This document shows, in pieces, positions 35,665 through 44,745 of a DNA stretch of 64,000 nt (its first letter is position 1; every line of letters begins with the position of its first letter). The stretch is taken from positions 16,209 through 80,208 of the forward strand of contig JAWOHN010000044.1 in assembly GCA_046485135.1 (NCBI GenBank), given 5' to 3'. Source of the stretch: CAZAQS01 sp046485135. GTDB taxonomy: Bacteria; Chloroflexota; Anaerolineae; Anaerolineales; UBA4823. The translations under genes were made by a program, and so were the position numbers. The notes beneath the pieces are model-generated. The model searched no databases and was not told the origin of the DNA. It was given only the letters and a program-made list of their open reading frames with translations.

Positions 35665-35905
35665 TTCAACTACCGTCTACCGTTAATTTAATAAACAGAA
35701 ACAACCGTAAGATACAGGCCGGTTGTCAATCGGCCTCCAAAGACCCCTGGCAATTATTAATACAGACACACTTCAAGGTAGCTATGCAATTTACCGTGGT
35801 TGTTATTTTCACGGCAGAATGGAGTGCTACCCACTTCAGCGAAAAGGTGCGGTAATGAGAATACCGGGAGTTTATTAATCTCCTGGAACTCAAATTTCGC
35901 CATTT

Positions 35906-36121
35906 TCAATTAGATTCTACTTCTTCTTCGTTCTCCTTTTTCTGCCAATCCGGAGCAGCTCGTTTGAGTTCTTCTTTAGAAACACGGTTTGCCCGGCGAC
36001 AGTGAGGGCAGTACGCATTATAGTGATTTAAGTCTTGCTCAAAAACTTCGTCCAATGCGGTATGAACCGCTTCTTTGCCCAGAGCAAAAGGCTTATGGCA
36101 ATGGTAGCACCGAATCTGCAT
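35906..36121 (-). CDS. Small zinc-ribbon protein
   Basis: 71 residues. CYHC near the N terminus and CPHC at ~38 form a Cys4 zinc ribbon around a helix (ALDEVFEQDLNHYNA), and the tail is very acidic. AAGGAGAGAG precedes ATG 36121. It lies upstream of the MoxR gene with a 240-base gap. Possible nucleic acid or protein adaptor; no named family recognised. Confidence 0.7.
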   Translation of the reverse strand: MQIRCYHCHKPFALGKEAVHTALDEVFEQDLNHYNAYCPHCRRANRVSKEELKRAAPDWQKKENEEEVESN

Positions 36122-36204
36122 TTATCTCTCTCCTTTTATTAAAAACCAAACTCAAAATAGTATATCATCCCATTGCCCGATAAATAAGCCTGTTTATATA
36201 CAAG

Positions 36205-36290
36205 TTAGGACTTACGCAGTTCGAAAAATGGTTCGGGGACTGGGGTGCTGGGTGAGTATGCGCTCGCTCAACACCCCCATTCCCGGATAT
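36205..36290. repeat. Dispersed palindromic repeat, copy A
   Basis: TTAGGACTTACGCA at 36205-36218 is followed by a G-rich arm (GGGGTGCTGGGTGAG) that pairs with CTCAACACCCCC, then ATTCCC. A matching TTAGAACTTACGCA with a GGGGTGTTGAG arm occurs at 62449-62498, and a related arm pair at 2727-2785. No transposase is adjacent. It could be a MITE or REP-like element, or related terminator hairpins. Confidence 0.5.
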
Positions 36291-36416
36291 CTCCAGCTGA
36301 ACAGCGTAACCCCTATAAGTATACAACATTTGTCCTAATTGGCATAGTCACAAGAAAGTCAGGTCATCAGAAATCGCTATGGTTGAAGGACAGATTTGAG
36401 GGTTATAATTGCTGGC

Positions 36417-36977
36417 ATGACCCATTTCTATACAGGAAAAGGAGATGACGGCTATACTGGCCTCTTGGGTGAGGGAAGAGTCCCCAAGTATCACCCGCGC
36501 ACGGAGGCTGTTGGCGCATTGGATGAGGCAACAGCAGCTTTGGGTATGGCGCGCGCGATCAGTGTATCTCCAGAAACTCAGGAAATGATCATTACCATCC
36601 AACAAGACCTATATGGCTTGATGGCAGAAGTTGCAGCCACTGGGGATAATGCAGCTCGGTTCCGGGTCATCGATGCAGCGCGGGTGAGCTGGTTGGAGGA
36701 TGTGACAGACGTTATCAGCTCAAAGGTTGAGATGCCGAATGAATTTATTTTGCCAGGAGATACGCTGGCGGGTGCTTCGATTGGTTTGTCGCGCACGATC
36801 GTGCGCCGAGCAGAACGGCGGGTGGCCGAGCTTATTCACAACGGAGTGATTGAAAATATAGAGCTGCTGCGTTACCTCAACCGTCTTTCTTCGCTTTGTT
36901 TTGTGCTTGAGTTATGGGAGAACCAGCTCTCCGGTAAAGCTTCTCCAACGCTGGCAAAGAAGGATTCCCCGCATTGA
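36417..36977 (+). CDS. pduO: PduO-type ATP:cob(I)alamin adenosyltransferase
   Basis: About 186 residues from ATG 36417 with the N-terminal motif YTGKGDDGYTGLLG and the C-terminal RRAERRVAEL helix and nucleotide-binding region of PduO enzymes. It attaches the adenosyl group of ATP to cob(I)alamin, giving adenosylcobalamin. The frame is open to a TTG at 36396, less likely. Its stop overlaps the DUF554 start (TTGA). I looked for a cobalamin riboswitch in the upstream 290 bases and saw no B12 box. Confidence 0.92.
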   Translation: MTHFYTGKGDDGYTGLLGEGRVPKYHPRTEAVGALDEATAALGMARAISVSPETQEMIITIQQDLYGLMAEVAATGDNAARFRVIDAARVSWLEDVTDVISSKVEMPNEFILPGDTLAGASIGLSRTIVRRAERRVAELIHNGVIENIELLRYLNRLSSLCFVLELWENQLSGKASPTLAKKDSPH

Positions 36978-37729
36978 CCGGGACAATTATCAATATAATC
37001 ACCGTGCTGGTTGGCGGCGCGTTAGGATTGCGTTTTGGGTCACGCCTGCCGGATCGAGTGCGCCAAACGGTGGTTGCAGGTTTGGGCCTATTTACTGCGG
37101 CAATTGGATTACAAATGTTTTTCAAAACCGGCAACGCCATTGTGGTTCTGATCAGCTTGTTGATTGGTGGTCTGCTCGGAGAGTGGTGGCGGATTGAGGA
37201 TGGTCTGCGTGGATTGGGGGAACTGTTGGAACGACGGTTTACAATAAACTCAGCTACCCAAGCTGTTGCTGATACCGGTGGGAATCCATTGAAGCTGACA
37301 GAAACAAATTTTATCAAAGGGTTTCTGACCGCTTCATTGCTCTTTTGCATCGGGCCGATGACAATTATTGGGTCCATCCAAGATGGTCTGACCGGCGATT
37401 ACAGCTTGTTAGCCATCAAATCTGTACTGGATGGATTTGCCTCACTGGCTTTCGCCTCGAGTCTAGGTGTGGGAGTCCTGTTCTCAACCCTGGTCATCCT
37501 GGTCTATCAGGGGGGACTCAGTTTGTTAGCCTTTCAGGCTCAAGCATTGATCTCCCCCGAAATGATGAACGAATTAACTGCGGCGGGAGGAGTGCTCTTG
37601 TTAGGTGTTGCTATCAGTAGTTTGTTGGAAATCAAACCAATTCGAGTAGGCAATTTTCTTCCAGCCCTGCTCATTGCCCCGTTGATCATGGGAATATTGC
37701 AGGCAACCGGAATCGTTCTCATCAATTGA
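36974..37729 (+). CDS. DUF554 family membrane protein
   Basis: 251 residues with about seven membrane helices. It starts MTGTIINIITVLVGGALGLRFG and contains LLIGGLLGEWWRIE, both typical of the DUF554 (YqgA/YdfK-like) family. Function is unknown. The start is TTG 36974, overlapping the pduO stop in TTGA, which implies coupled translation. The operon ends at the strong hairpin at 37755-37804. Confidence 0.88.
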   Translation: MTGTIINIITVLVGGALGLRFGSRLPDRVRQTVVAGLGLFTAAIGLQMFFKTGNAIVVLISLLIGGLLGEWWRIEDGLRGLGELLERRFTINSATQAVADTGGNPLKLTETNFIKGFLTASLLFCIGPMTIIGSIQDGLTGDYSLLAIKSVLDGFASLAFASSLGVGVLFSTLVILVYQGGLSLLAFQAQALISPEMMNELTAAGGVLLLGVAISSLLEIKPIRVGNFLPALLIAPLIMGILQATGIVLIN

Positions 37730-37754
37730 GAAAGTAAAACAGGGGCGTAACTAA

Positions 37755-37804
37755 AAAACCAAGCATGGGGGAGATGTTAAAGCACCTCCCCCATGCTTGG
37801 TTTT
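37755..37804. terminator. Bidirectional intrinsic terminator between convergent genes
   Basis: A perfect 19-bp stem AAAACCAAGCATGGGGGAG / CTCCCCCATGCTTGGTTTT closes a 12-base loop (37774-37785). The A-tract on the left and T-tract on the right make it work for the DUF554 gene on + and for the DsbA-like gene on the minus strand, whose stop is 3 bases away. Confidence 0.9.
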
Positions 37805-37806
37805 AA

Positions 37807-38556
37807 TTATGATTGCGCTGCTAAAACGGCATCAAACGCCTCTTGAAGTTGCTCAAAGGTAGGCACAAAACCGGGGGCGATCTGAGTGCCATTAACAAAT
37901 ACAGAGGGTGTACCGGTAATGCCTAGCTGCTGTCCAGCGGTAATATCAGCCGTGATCTCACTTTGAAAACGGTTTTCTCGTAAACAAGCGCTGAAGGTAT
38001 CAACATCCATATCGAGTTCTTCAGCAAATGCGATCAGGCGGCGATCGGTGAAAGAACCAGCATTGACACCTAGCACGTTGGCAAACACCATATCATGGTA
38101 GTCCCAAAACCGGTCTTGTTCCGCTGCACACATACTTGCGCTGGCAGATTGTTTGGACTCGTTGGTCCCCCGGTCAAGAATGGGGAAATGTCGATAGATC
38201 ACATAAACCTGACCGGTTGCCACATACTGAGCCGTGACCAACGGCTCTACCTGTTTGGCAAACAAATTACAGGCAGAGCATTGGAAATCCGAATAGACCT
38301 CCATTACGATGGGTGCATTCGGATCGCCCATATTCCTGCCCTCTGCCATAGGTCTTGGCTCGGGAGTGATTGGGTTGATCTGCCCTACCGGTGCGGTTGC
38401 GTCGCGGATCGATGGTCCCACAGCCAGGGCCAGGATCACCAAAGCAGCGCCACCGATGAGCAAAAACACAATCAGGCGTTGGCGAATTTGAGCCTGGCGC
38501 CTTTTCTGGCGTATTTCCTCTTTACGGCTGAGTTCTTTACGTTTCGGTTTATTCAT
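37807..38556 (-). CDS. Membrane-anchored DsbA-family thiol oxidoreductase
   Basis: About 249 residues from ATG 38556 (MNKPKRKELSRK): a basic cytoplasmic tail, one membrane helix (~30-52), and a thioredoxin-like domain outside with the CxxC active site in FQCSACNLFAKQ and the cis-Pro loop TGTPSVFVNG. It probably introduces or reshuffles disulfides in exported proteins. The frame is open upstream of 38556, but GGAGATTCACTTAC before that ATG and the basic start support it. It resembles BdbD/thioredoxin_4 proteins. Confidence 0.88.
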   Translation of the reverse strand: MNKPKRKELSRKEEIRQKRRQAQIRQRLIVFLLIGGAALVILALAVGPSIRDATAPVGQINPITPEPRPMAEGRNMGDPNAPIVMEVYSDFQCSACNLFAKQVEPLVTAQYVATGQVYVIYRHFPILDRGTNESKQSASASMCAAEQDRFWDYHDMVFANVLGVNAGSFTDRRLIAFAEELDMDVDTFSACLRENRFQSEITADITAGQQLGITGTPSVFVNGTQIAPGFVPTFEQLQEAFDAVLAAQS

Positions 38557-38712
38557 GTAAGTGAATCTCCACATATTATAGAATATGCAAATTGTGCCAT
38601 AAGAGACAAGATTTGTCCATGCTAATTCCATCTAACTTTAGCACACAAACTCAAGTTACCGTGAAGAACTCGGGAATTGCATCCAAAAAATTTCCCTTGC
38701 CCCAAATTTATG

Positions 38713-39573
38713 TTATTCGATTTGGTACAGATACACTGGATATTGTTCGCTGGTTTCCCGAAAGCCCGCTTTTAAGTATAAGCTTAGCGAGGCATGATTA
38801 TCTTGTTGTGTATTCACAGTCACTCGCTGGGCGCCTCTACGCTTAAACTGGCTTATGGTGTCGAGGACCAGGCTAAATCCGATACCTTTGCCCTGCTGTT
38901 CAGGATCTACTGCCAGGCGCGCCAGGTGACCTCCCATTGGACTGGCTGTGCTAATCTGGTATCCCACCAGACCATCATCATCCTCTGCCACAGTGGCAAC
39001 AGCCGCTTGTTGAAACGCCAACTTAAGCGATTCAAGCGAATTGCGCCATAACGGTCCAAATGCAGCTTCATCTAGCTTCTCAACCACCGAAAGATCATCT
39101 TGATTCATAGTGCGCAACAGCCAGGAATGCTCTGTGATTAAAGGTATGCGGTTGCCATGTTCCCATAAAAGCATCTTGACATCCGTGACATGCTGGAACC
39201 CACTGGTTTCCAATAATGTGTGGAACCATTGCTGGAGCGGGATGGCAGCGATAACCATTTCAGGCGTCTGGGATAACCATGCCCGAGCTGCAGGCCATAG
39301 GAGGTTCCAAGCATCTTCGATATCAACTTCAGCTGAGACCGCAAACAAACGTATCCATGCAATCTCAGGTGGATCAGGAGGAGACACTAATGTAGCCACC
39401 AGTTTGCCATTTTGTTCCGCCACCAAGCAAGGGGAAAAACCAACCCATTCCAACGGAGCTCGCCAATCAAGGTGGCGGTGGACATGGGTTTCAAAATGGA
39501 TCAAGTTAGCCAGTAGCTTTTTATCTTTTTCTACTACCGGCCGTATAGAGATAGTTTTTTCGGATTGGATCAC
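38713..39573 (-). CDS. GNAT acetyltransferase with two GNAT-like halves
   Basis: 286 residues. The C-terminal half has the acetyl-CoA loop RLAVDPEQQGKGIGFSLV and the ALSLY-type helix (NHASLSLYLKAGF), a standard GNAT domain. The N-terminal ~130 residues look like a second, degenerate GNAT fold (VEKDKKLLANLIHFE). The start is a GTG at 39573. The substrate is unknown. It is located between the DsbA-like and TPR genes on the minus strand. Confidence 0.82.
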   Translation of the reverse strand: MIQSEKTISIRPVVEKDKKLLANLIHFETHVHRHLDWRAPLEWVGFSPCLVAEQNGKLVATLVSPPDPPEIAWIRLFAVSAEVDIEDAWNLLWPAARAWLSQTPEMVIAAIPLQQWFHTLLETSGFQHVTDVKMLLWEHGNRIPLITEHSWLLRTMNQDDLSVVEKLDEAAFGPLWRNSLESLKLAFQQAAVATVAEDDDGLVGYQISTASPMGGHLARLAVDPEQQGKGIGFSLVLDTISQFKRRGAQRVTVNTQQDNHASLSLYLKAGFRETSEQYPVYLYQIE

Positions 39574-39616
39574 AGGCGTTCACACAGGTATACAGCAGTC
39601 CAGACAGGTCTACCGG

Positions 39617-40165
39617 CTATTTGGTTTTGGTTAAGAACTTAATTGGCAAATCCGTAAACATCTTTAGAAAACGTCGCCTGAGACTGGTCTTGCCACCTTC
39701 TTCAAACCCCGCATTAAGATTAGCCAGGCCTTCAAAGCTGCGACCGCTTTTAAACTGCAAGGTCGAAAGCGATTGGAGAACTGGCGCTCGTAATTCGTGC
39801 TCGCCGATCTCTTTGAAGAGTTGGTCGGCATTCTCGTACACTCGGATAGCTTCCTCAATCCGGTTTAAGCTCTCCAAGGCAGCTGCAGTATTCCCCAACG
39901 CCATCGCTTGCCGGCGTGTATCTCCAGCCATTTCAAAAACCACATCGGTACCCTGCGCAGCCTGAAGGGCAGCTTCGTTGTCTCCCGCTTTGAGCAAGGC
40001 AACACTGAGATTGTTTGCCATTTCGGCTGCTTGTAATTCTTGCTTAAGCGCTCGATATCCTTCAGCTGCCGCTGAAAAATATTCAGCTGCTTCCGCAAAT
40101 TTTCCTTTTTGGAAGGCATTCTTTCCCATTTGGTCCAATTCATCTGGACGGTAAGTATCATTCAT
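39617..40165 (-). CDS. TPR-repeat protein
   Basis: 182 residues of tetratricopeptide repeats (GKFAEAAEYFSAAAEGYRAL, GDNEAALQAAQ, NRIEEAIRVYENADQLF), ending in a basic, partly hydrophobic tail. Its ATG overlaps the stop of the double-HTH regulator by 4 bases (ATGA), so the two are translationally coupled and may interact. There is no signal peptide. It probably acts as a protein-binding scaffold. Confidence 0.8.
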   Translation of the reverse strand: MNDTYRPDELDQMGKNAFQKGKFAEAAEYFSAAAEGYRALKQELQAAEMANNLSVALLKAGDNEAALQAAQGTDVVFEMAGDTRRQAMALGNTAAALESLNRIEEAIRVYENADQLFKEIGEHELRAPVLQSLSTLQFKSGRSFEGLANLNAGFEEGGKTSLRRRFLKMFTDLPIKFLTKTK

Positions 40166-40842
40166 AACGTTATTTCCAATAATCCTTCAGCAACAGCACG
40201 CAATTTTTCTACAGACATCTCACTTAAGCGTTTGGCCAATTCAATATAGGGGCGATTGACCGGCAAGCAAACAAAAGCCTGCAATTCAGGCGGTAATTCC
40301 AGGATTTCTCGCACGACCGTCTGCTGCTTGACCCATTGCCCAACCGGCCCGTGCTTGTCCTGGAAATCTTTCAGGGATTGCCCATAGAAATGCGCGCAAG
40401 CTTCCAAAAACGGCACTGGAATCGGTTTTTCCCCCAGCTCATACGCATCCAACAGGCCAACTTCCACACCCATCTCATCAGCAACACTCTCCAGATCCAG
40501 CCCAGCTTGTAGACGGGCTTTTTTAACCATAACGCCGATGATGCGTTGGCGCAGAAACACAAGCTGTTCTGGTTTGTATTGCTGACCAGGCTTATTGGGA
40601 TCACCAACCAACCCATCCCCATAAAAGTGCTCCAAGGGTATATTCAAAGAATATGCCAGTAGCTCAGTTTGTGGGAGTGAGGGTGATGTCTCACCCAGCT
40701 CAAAACTCTCGTATTCTTCCGGTGAGATTCCCAGGAGATCAGCGCATTCAGATGTACTCTTACCAGCTTTCTGTCTGGCTGCGCGCATCAAGACAGCCAG
40801 CTTCTTTGCCCGGATCGACATTGCTAATGTATTATTTGTCAT
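40162..40842 (-). CDS. XRE-family regulator with two HTH domains
   Basis: About 226 residues with two helix-turn-helix modules of the Xre/HTH_3 type: residues ~10-65 (LRSVRQ-like MRAARQKAGKSTSECADLLG) and ~100-155 (RLQAGLDLESVADEMGVEVG). A short conserved tail follows. The ATG at 40842 is favoured since a TATAAT sits on the minus strand at 40864-40869, which would place transcription initiation downstream of the alternative start at 40863. It overlaps the TPR gene by 4 bases. Double-XRE proteins are less common and may bind two half-sites alone. Confidence 0.8.
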   Translation of the reverse strand: MTNNTLAMSIRAKKLAVLMRAARQKAGKSTSECADLLGISPEEYESFELGETSPSLPQTELLAYSLNIPLEHFYGDGLVGDPNKPGQQYKPEQLVFLRQRIIGVMVKKARLQAGLDLESVADEMGVEVGLLDAYELGEKPIPVPFLEACAHFYGQSLKDFQDKHGPVGQWVKQQTVVREILELPPELQAFVCLPVNRPYIELAKRLSEMSVEKLRAVAEGLLEITL

Positions 40843-40951
40843 TTCACTCTCGTTTCCATGCAAATTATAGCAGAATAGCGAGGATTGATTATTCAGGCTC
40901 TGCAGGTGTTGCCTTAGAAGATCCCTTCACAATGATTCTGTTCAAGCAAAC

Positions 40952-41257
40952 CTAATTGCCAACAAAATCATCGTCCTGGATCAAGTCCTCATCAGGGAGA
41001 ATCCAAACCAATTGATCCCGGTTGATCAAGAGAAAATGGGATCGATAAAGAATCTCACCGCTATCGCTATAGACCAAGACATTGGTAACAGGCAAAAACT
41101 GGAGCCCTCCATCCAGCTCGTCTTTTAAACGTTTGCCAAGGCCTACGTGAACATCTCCATGCAAACGGTGATCTGTCGTCTGGATGGTTACCGAGGTAGG
41201 TTTTTTTGAGATGTATTGTGAAGAAAACTCTGTTTGATCGTCGATCTGAGCAGCCAT
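40952..41257 (-). CDS. Conserved small hypothetical protein
   Basis: 101 residues, mixed strand prediction (TSVTIQTTDHRLHGDVHVG, VLVYSDSGEILYRSHFLLI), acidic C terminus, no cysteine motif. GAAAAGGAGTAAGCC gives a clear ribosome site before ATG 41257. It lies downstream of the OmpR-type regulator on the same strand. I do not recognise a named family. Confidence 0.65.
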   Translation of the reverse strand: MAAQIDDQTEFSSQYISKKPTSVTIQTTDHRLHGDVHVGLGKRLKDELDGGLQFLPVTNVLVYSDSGEILYRSHFLLINRDQLVWILPDEDLIQDDDFVGN

Positions 41258-41322
41258 GGCTTACTCCTTTTCAAGAAATTGCTAGTTGTGAAAAAATTGG
41301 TTATGAGTACGGCTGATACCGT

Positions 41323-42024
41323 TCAATTCGATTCCTGGAGAGGCGGCATCGTATACCCTAATCCAGGCCGTGTGACAATATGAATTGGATTTTTAGGATC
41401 TTCCTCCAGCTTTTGTCTCAAACGTGAAATACTCACCCACAGGATTTCTTTATCATCCCGGTATTCCGATCCCCAGACGTCGCTCAAGAGTTGCTCTGAA
41501 GGCAAAATCCGCGCCAGGTTCCGCGCCAATTGCAGGAGCAAACGGTATTCTGTAGCCGAAAGGAAGATCATTTTATCGTCTCTAAATACCTCTGCCCGGG
41601 CAAAATCGATACGCAGGCTGCCGTGGGTGAATATCGGTTGCTGGAAGACGCTGCCAGAGTTCTGCGCCCGGCGAAGCACAGAACGTACCCTGGCTAAGAG
41701 CTCCGTGGCAGAGAAAGGTTTGACGATATAATCGTCCGCTCCTAGATCGAGCCCTTTGACTCGATCGCGTTCCTCACCTTTGGCAGTCACAACGATGATG
41801 GGAACATTTGAGAATTCACGGATGCGCTCGCAAGCGACGAAGCCATCTACACCTGGCATCATGATATCCAGCAAAACCAGGTCAGGGTGGCTCTCAGCCA
41901 CAATTTCAACTGCTTCCTGACCATTCAAGGCTTTTAAGACCTGATATCCCTCGGACGTCAGATTCGCTTCCATTAAGCGGACATAACGAGGCTCATCATC
42001 TACAACCAAAATGGTGGTGCTCAT
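41323..42024 (-). CDS. OmpR/PhoB-family response regulator
   Basis: 233 residues: a receiver domain with acidic pair VVDDEP, phospho-acceptor Asp53 in LLDIMMPG, Thr in VVTAKG and Lys in YIVKPF, then a winged-helix DNA-binding domain (LLQLARNLARILPSEQLL, RLRQKLEEDP). GGAGGAGAAACC precedes ATG 42024, which overlaps the kinase stop by 4 bases. It is the likely partner of the kinase(s) directly upstream and activates or represses genes by binding direct repeats. Confidence 0.95.
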   Translation of the reverse strand: MSTTILVVDDEPRYVRLMEANLTSEGYQVLKALNGQEAVEIVAESHPDLVLLDIMMPGVDGFVACERIREFSNVPIIVVTAKGEERDRVKGLDLGADDYIVKPFSATELLARVRSVLRRAQNSGSVFQQPIFTHGSLRIDFARAEVFRDDKMIFLSATEYRLLLQLARNLARILPSEQLLSDVWGSEYRDDKEILWVSISRLRQKLEEDPKNPIHIVTRPGLGYTMPPLQESN

Positions 42025-43292
42025 GTAGGTTTCTCCTCCAGAGATAGGCTGGTAACCGGTTTCAACTGGGTTAAGGGCAAAACGATATGAAATGTAGTTC
42101 CCTCTCCAAGCGTAGATCGCACACTGATCTCCCCACCGTGCGCCTGGATAATCTGCCGGCAGATGAACAGGCCCAAGCCTGTGCCGCGCACGCTGGTATT
42201 ACCGTCCGGAACACGATAAAAACGCTTGAAAAGATGCTCTATATGTTCTTGAGAAATCCCAGGCCCTTTATCCTTCACCTCAATAAAAGCTTTATCCAGG
42301 CTGGCGTCCAGGTAAATCGTAATTGGAGACCCAGGTGCGTATTTCAGTGCATTAGCCAACAGGTTATCAATGACCTGAGCCAGCCTACCCGGATCCGCCG
42401 TGCAGCGCACGTTGGACTTAGCAAAGTCCAGGATGATTGGGTTGGATTCACTGCTGGAATTGACCCGCACACAAATATCTCGTATCAGAGAGTCCAGTCG
42501 CATCGGTTGAAAATGCAAGCGCAGGGTCCCCGATTGAAGCCGAGAAGAATCCAGCAAGTTATCGATCAACTCACGTAGTTTATCGGCTTCTTCATCGATA
42601 TATGCCAAAAACTCCCGGGTAGTCTCTGCATCCCAGCTGATATCTTCCCGCAGCAGGGTTGTTGCATACCCTTTGATAAACCCCAAGGGGGTACAAAGTT
42701 CATGAGAAACCGTAGCAATAAAGTCATGTTGGAGACGATCCAAGCGGCGCTCTGCTTCCAGCTTGGCTATTTGATCCACAAGTTGTTTGTGCCCCAGGAG
42801 TTGGGCGATGTGCACAGCAATGAACTCAGCCAGGTTGATTTGTTCCGCAGTGTATGGCGGCCCGCCAAACCTGCCAAAAACCAGCACGCCCATGGTCATC
42901 TCCCCCAAGCGCAACGGCAGCCCCAGGAAGAAACGCTGTTTTAAGCGATTTGTTTGCCAGCCTTCCTGCTCTTCCTGCCTTAACAACGTTTGAGCAGTGG
43001 TGAAAACATGGTTGGCGATTGCCTCGCCCCAGGCCAGATCACCATCCGATGACTGGCCGCGCCCAATGACCTTGGCATAAACCGGCTCTAGCAAGTCTCC
43101 GGAAGAGGGTAAATACAATAATATGGTATCAAAAATGAACACCGGGCGAGCTATCTTGGTGATATCTTCAAGGGCAGATTCGATGGATGCGGAGGTGGCA
43201 ACAGCATGACTGATGGCGTAAACCGCCTCCAACTCCCTTGGGCGCAGATGACCTGTATTGGTTTTATCTTTATACTTGGTTGTTGTTTGCAT
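42021..43292 (-). CDS. GAF-domain sensor histidine kinase
   Basis: About 423 residues (ATG 43292; a second ATG at 43304). A GAF domain (~30-175) precedes HisKA with the phospho-accepting His in ATVSHELCTPLGFIKGY (~201) and HATPase with NLLANALKYAPG, DKGPGISQ and GTGLGLFIC. There is no membrane helix. The start overlaps the upstream kinase stop (43270), and the end overlaps the response regulator. Three overlapping genes therefore form one signalling operon. Confidence 0.93.
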   Translation of the reverse strand: MQTTTKYKDKTNTGHLRPRELEAVYAISHAVATSASIESALEDITKIARPVFIFDTILLYLPSSGDLLEPVYAKVIGRGQSSDGDLAWGEAIANHVFTTAQTLLRQEEQEGWQTNRLKQRFFLGLPLRLGEMTMGVLVFGRFGGPPYTAEQINLAEFIAVHIAQLLGHKQLVDQIAKLEAERRLDRLQHDFIATVSHELCTPLGFIKGYATTLLREDISWDAETTREFLAYIDEEADKLRELIDNLLDSSRLQSGTLRLHFQPMRLDSLIRDICVRVNSSSESNPIILDFAKSNVRCTADPGRLAQVIDNLLANALKYAPGSPITIYLDASLDKAFIEVKDKGPGISQEHIEHLFKRFYRVPDGNTSVRGTGLGLFICRQIIQAHGGEISVRSTLGEGTTFHIVLPLTQLKPVTSLSLEEKPT

Positions 43293-44427
43293 TGGGTAGG
43301 ACAAATTCGAAAACTGAACCGCGTTCTTTTGCCGATTTTACATTGATCATCGAACCATGCGCTTCTACGATTTGCTTCACCAGGGCCAGACCCAGACCGG
43401 TGCCATTGAATCGGCGTGTGCTGGAGCTATCCAGTTGGTGAAATGGCTCGAAAATTTCCTCAACTCGGTGGCTGGGGATGCCAATACCGGTATCCATAAT
43501 GCCGATCCGTACCATTTCCTGCTCCGGTTCTGCTCTTACACAGACCGTTCCACCGGAGGGGGTAAATTTTATAGCGTTATCTAAAAGCTGCAACAGCACC
43601 CAGGAAATTTTCTCCTCATCAGCGTAAACAGGGTGTAGATCTCCCGCTAAATCCACCTGCAGAGCTATCTGCTTCGCTTCCGCTCGCGGAACTGAACGTT
43701 GAACAGCCTTATCGATTATACCAGGCAGGTCAACCGGAGCCAGTTTCAATGTGAATTCACCGCTTGCTGCCTGGGAAAATTGGATCAAGTCATTGATCAA
43801 CTTTTCAAGACGTTCTTCAGCTCGATCGATCACACTGAGAGCATCTGCTTGCATGTTCGTCAACTCTCCCAGGCTTCCATCGCTCAACAAGGTCAGGTAA
43901 CCTTTTATATGGGTCAGCGGTGTGCGTAGTTCATGAGAAATATTTGATATAAAATCCGATTTCAGGCGGCTAAGCTGTGATAGCTTGCTGAGCGCGTTCT
44001 GAAGGTCGATGGTCCGTTCCTGGACCCGTTGCTCTAGGCGGCGATTAGCCTGCTGCAACGCATCTTGGAGTTGTAAGATCTGTTCGGTAATAGCCTGGTC
44101 GAGGGTCTCACGATCCACGAAACCAAGCTCCAGTAACACCTGACCTAATAAGAGAGGCCGCCCTTGCTTAACTTGAACCTGCTGAAAATCAAGAGCATCA
44201 TTGAGCTTGTCGTTGCTCAAGAAACCCTTTTCTAGCAGATAATCTCCCAGGCGTGGCACGAGCATTTCCGGCGCCACCGGCGCCCCAGAAATCTCGGGGT
44301 TTGCATCAGCCAGGTGCCTTCCCACCAACATCAGCGCCAGAGCAAGATCTATTCCGCATTCCTGGCAATGCTGTGTGGTCGGATCAACACGTTGCCCACA
44401 TATAGGACAAGGCACATCTTTAGACAT
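43270..44427 (-). CDS. Sensor histidine kinase with N-terminal zinc ribbon and MshEN-like domain
   Basis: 385 residues. A Cys4 zinc ribbon (CPIC ~7, CQEC ~21) opens the protein. Residues ~55-125 resemble the MshEN/T2SSE N-terminal domain (LGDYLLEKGFLSNDKL and LGQVLLELGFVDRETL, two half-repeats), which in other proteins binds cyclic di-GMP. A coiled coil leads to HisKA with His165 in SNISHELRTPLTHIKGY and a HATPase domain (DNAIKFTPSGG, DTGIGIPSH). GAGGATAA precedes ATG 44427. The upstream region is divergent with the receiver gene. Confidence 0.88.
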   Translation of the reverse strand: MSKDVPCPICGQRVDPTTQHCQECGIDLALALMLVGRHLADANPEISGAPVAPEMLVPRLGDYLLEKGFLSNDKLNDALDFQQVQVKQGRPLLLGQVLLELGFVDRETLDQAITEQILQLQDALQQANRRLEQRVQERTIDLQNALSKLSQLSRLKSDFISNISHELRTPLTHIKGYLTLLSDGSLGELTNMQADALSVIDRAEERLEKLINDLIQFSQAASGEFTLKLAPVDLPGIIDKAVQRSVPRAEAKQIALQVDLAGDLHPVYADEEKISWVLLQLLDNAIKFTPSGGTVCVRAEPEQEMVRIGIMDTGIGIPSHRVEEIFEPFHQLDSSSTRRFNGTGLGLALVKQIVEAHGSMINVKSAKERGSVFEFVLPNANNNQV

Positions 44428-44705
44428 TTATCCTCAAAAAGGTCACCACAATCTATCCAAACCCAGCCGTAGCTATCCACGCAAATCTGGTTAGCTCTGC
44501 CAGCACACCAACACAGTAAAAAAAAGAGAGAAATTGTAAATTTGATCAACAACCTGTTAATAATAATATACTCAGTTTCCTGAGAAAGCAAGTCAAAACC
44601 AGGTCCTTCTAGGCGGATTTCGATCAGACGCATGTTGATCCATCTAGTGGTTGCTTGAAGAAACAGACTCAACCAAGCCAGTTATGCCAGCAATTTTCAG
44701 TAAGG

Positions 44706-44727
44706 TTGTAAAGTGTTTGTAAGGTAA
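44706..44727 (+). promoter_or_regulatory. Direct repeats, OmpR/PhoB-box-like
   Basis: TTGTAAAGTGT at 44706-44716 and TTGTAAGGTAA at 44717-44727 are tandem 11-base units, the spacing at which OmpR/PhoB-type dimers bind. They lie just upstream of the CATAAT box at 44746-44751, over the -35 position. Confidence 0.55.
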
Positions 44728-44745
44728 ATTGGCTAAGTTTTGGGG

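Noticed and set aside
36122..36416. Possible cobalamin riboswitch upstream of pduO
   Set aside because: I looked for the conserved B12-box and the typical multi-stem pattern and saw neither. The region holds the palindromic repeat instead.
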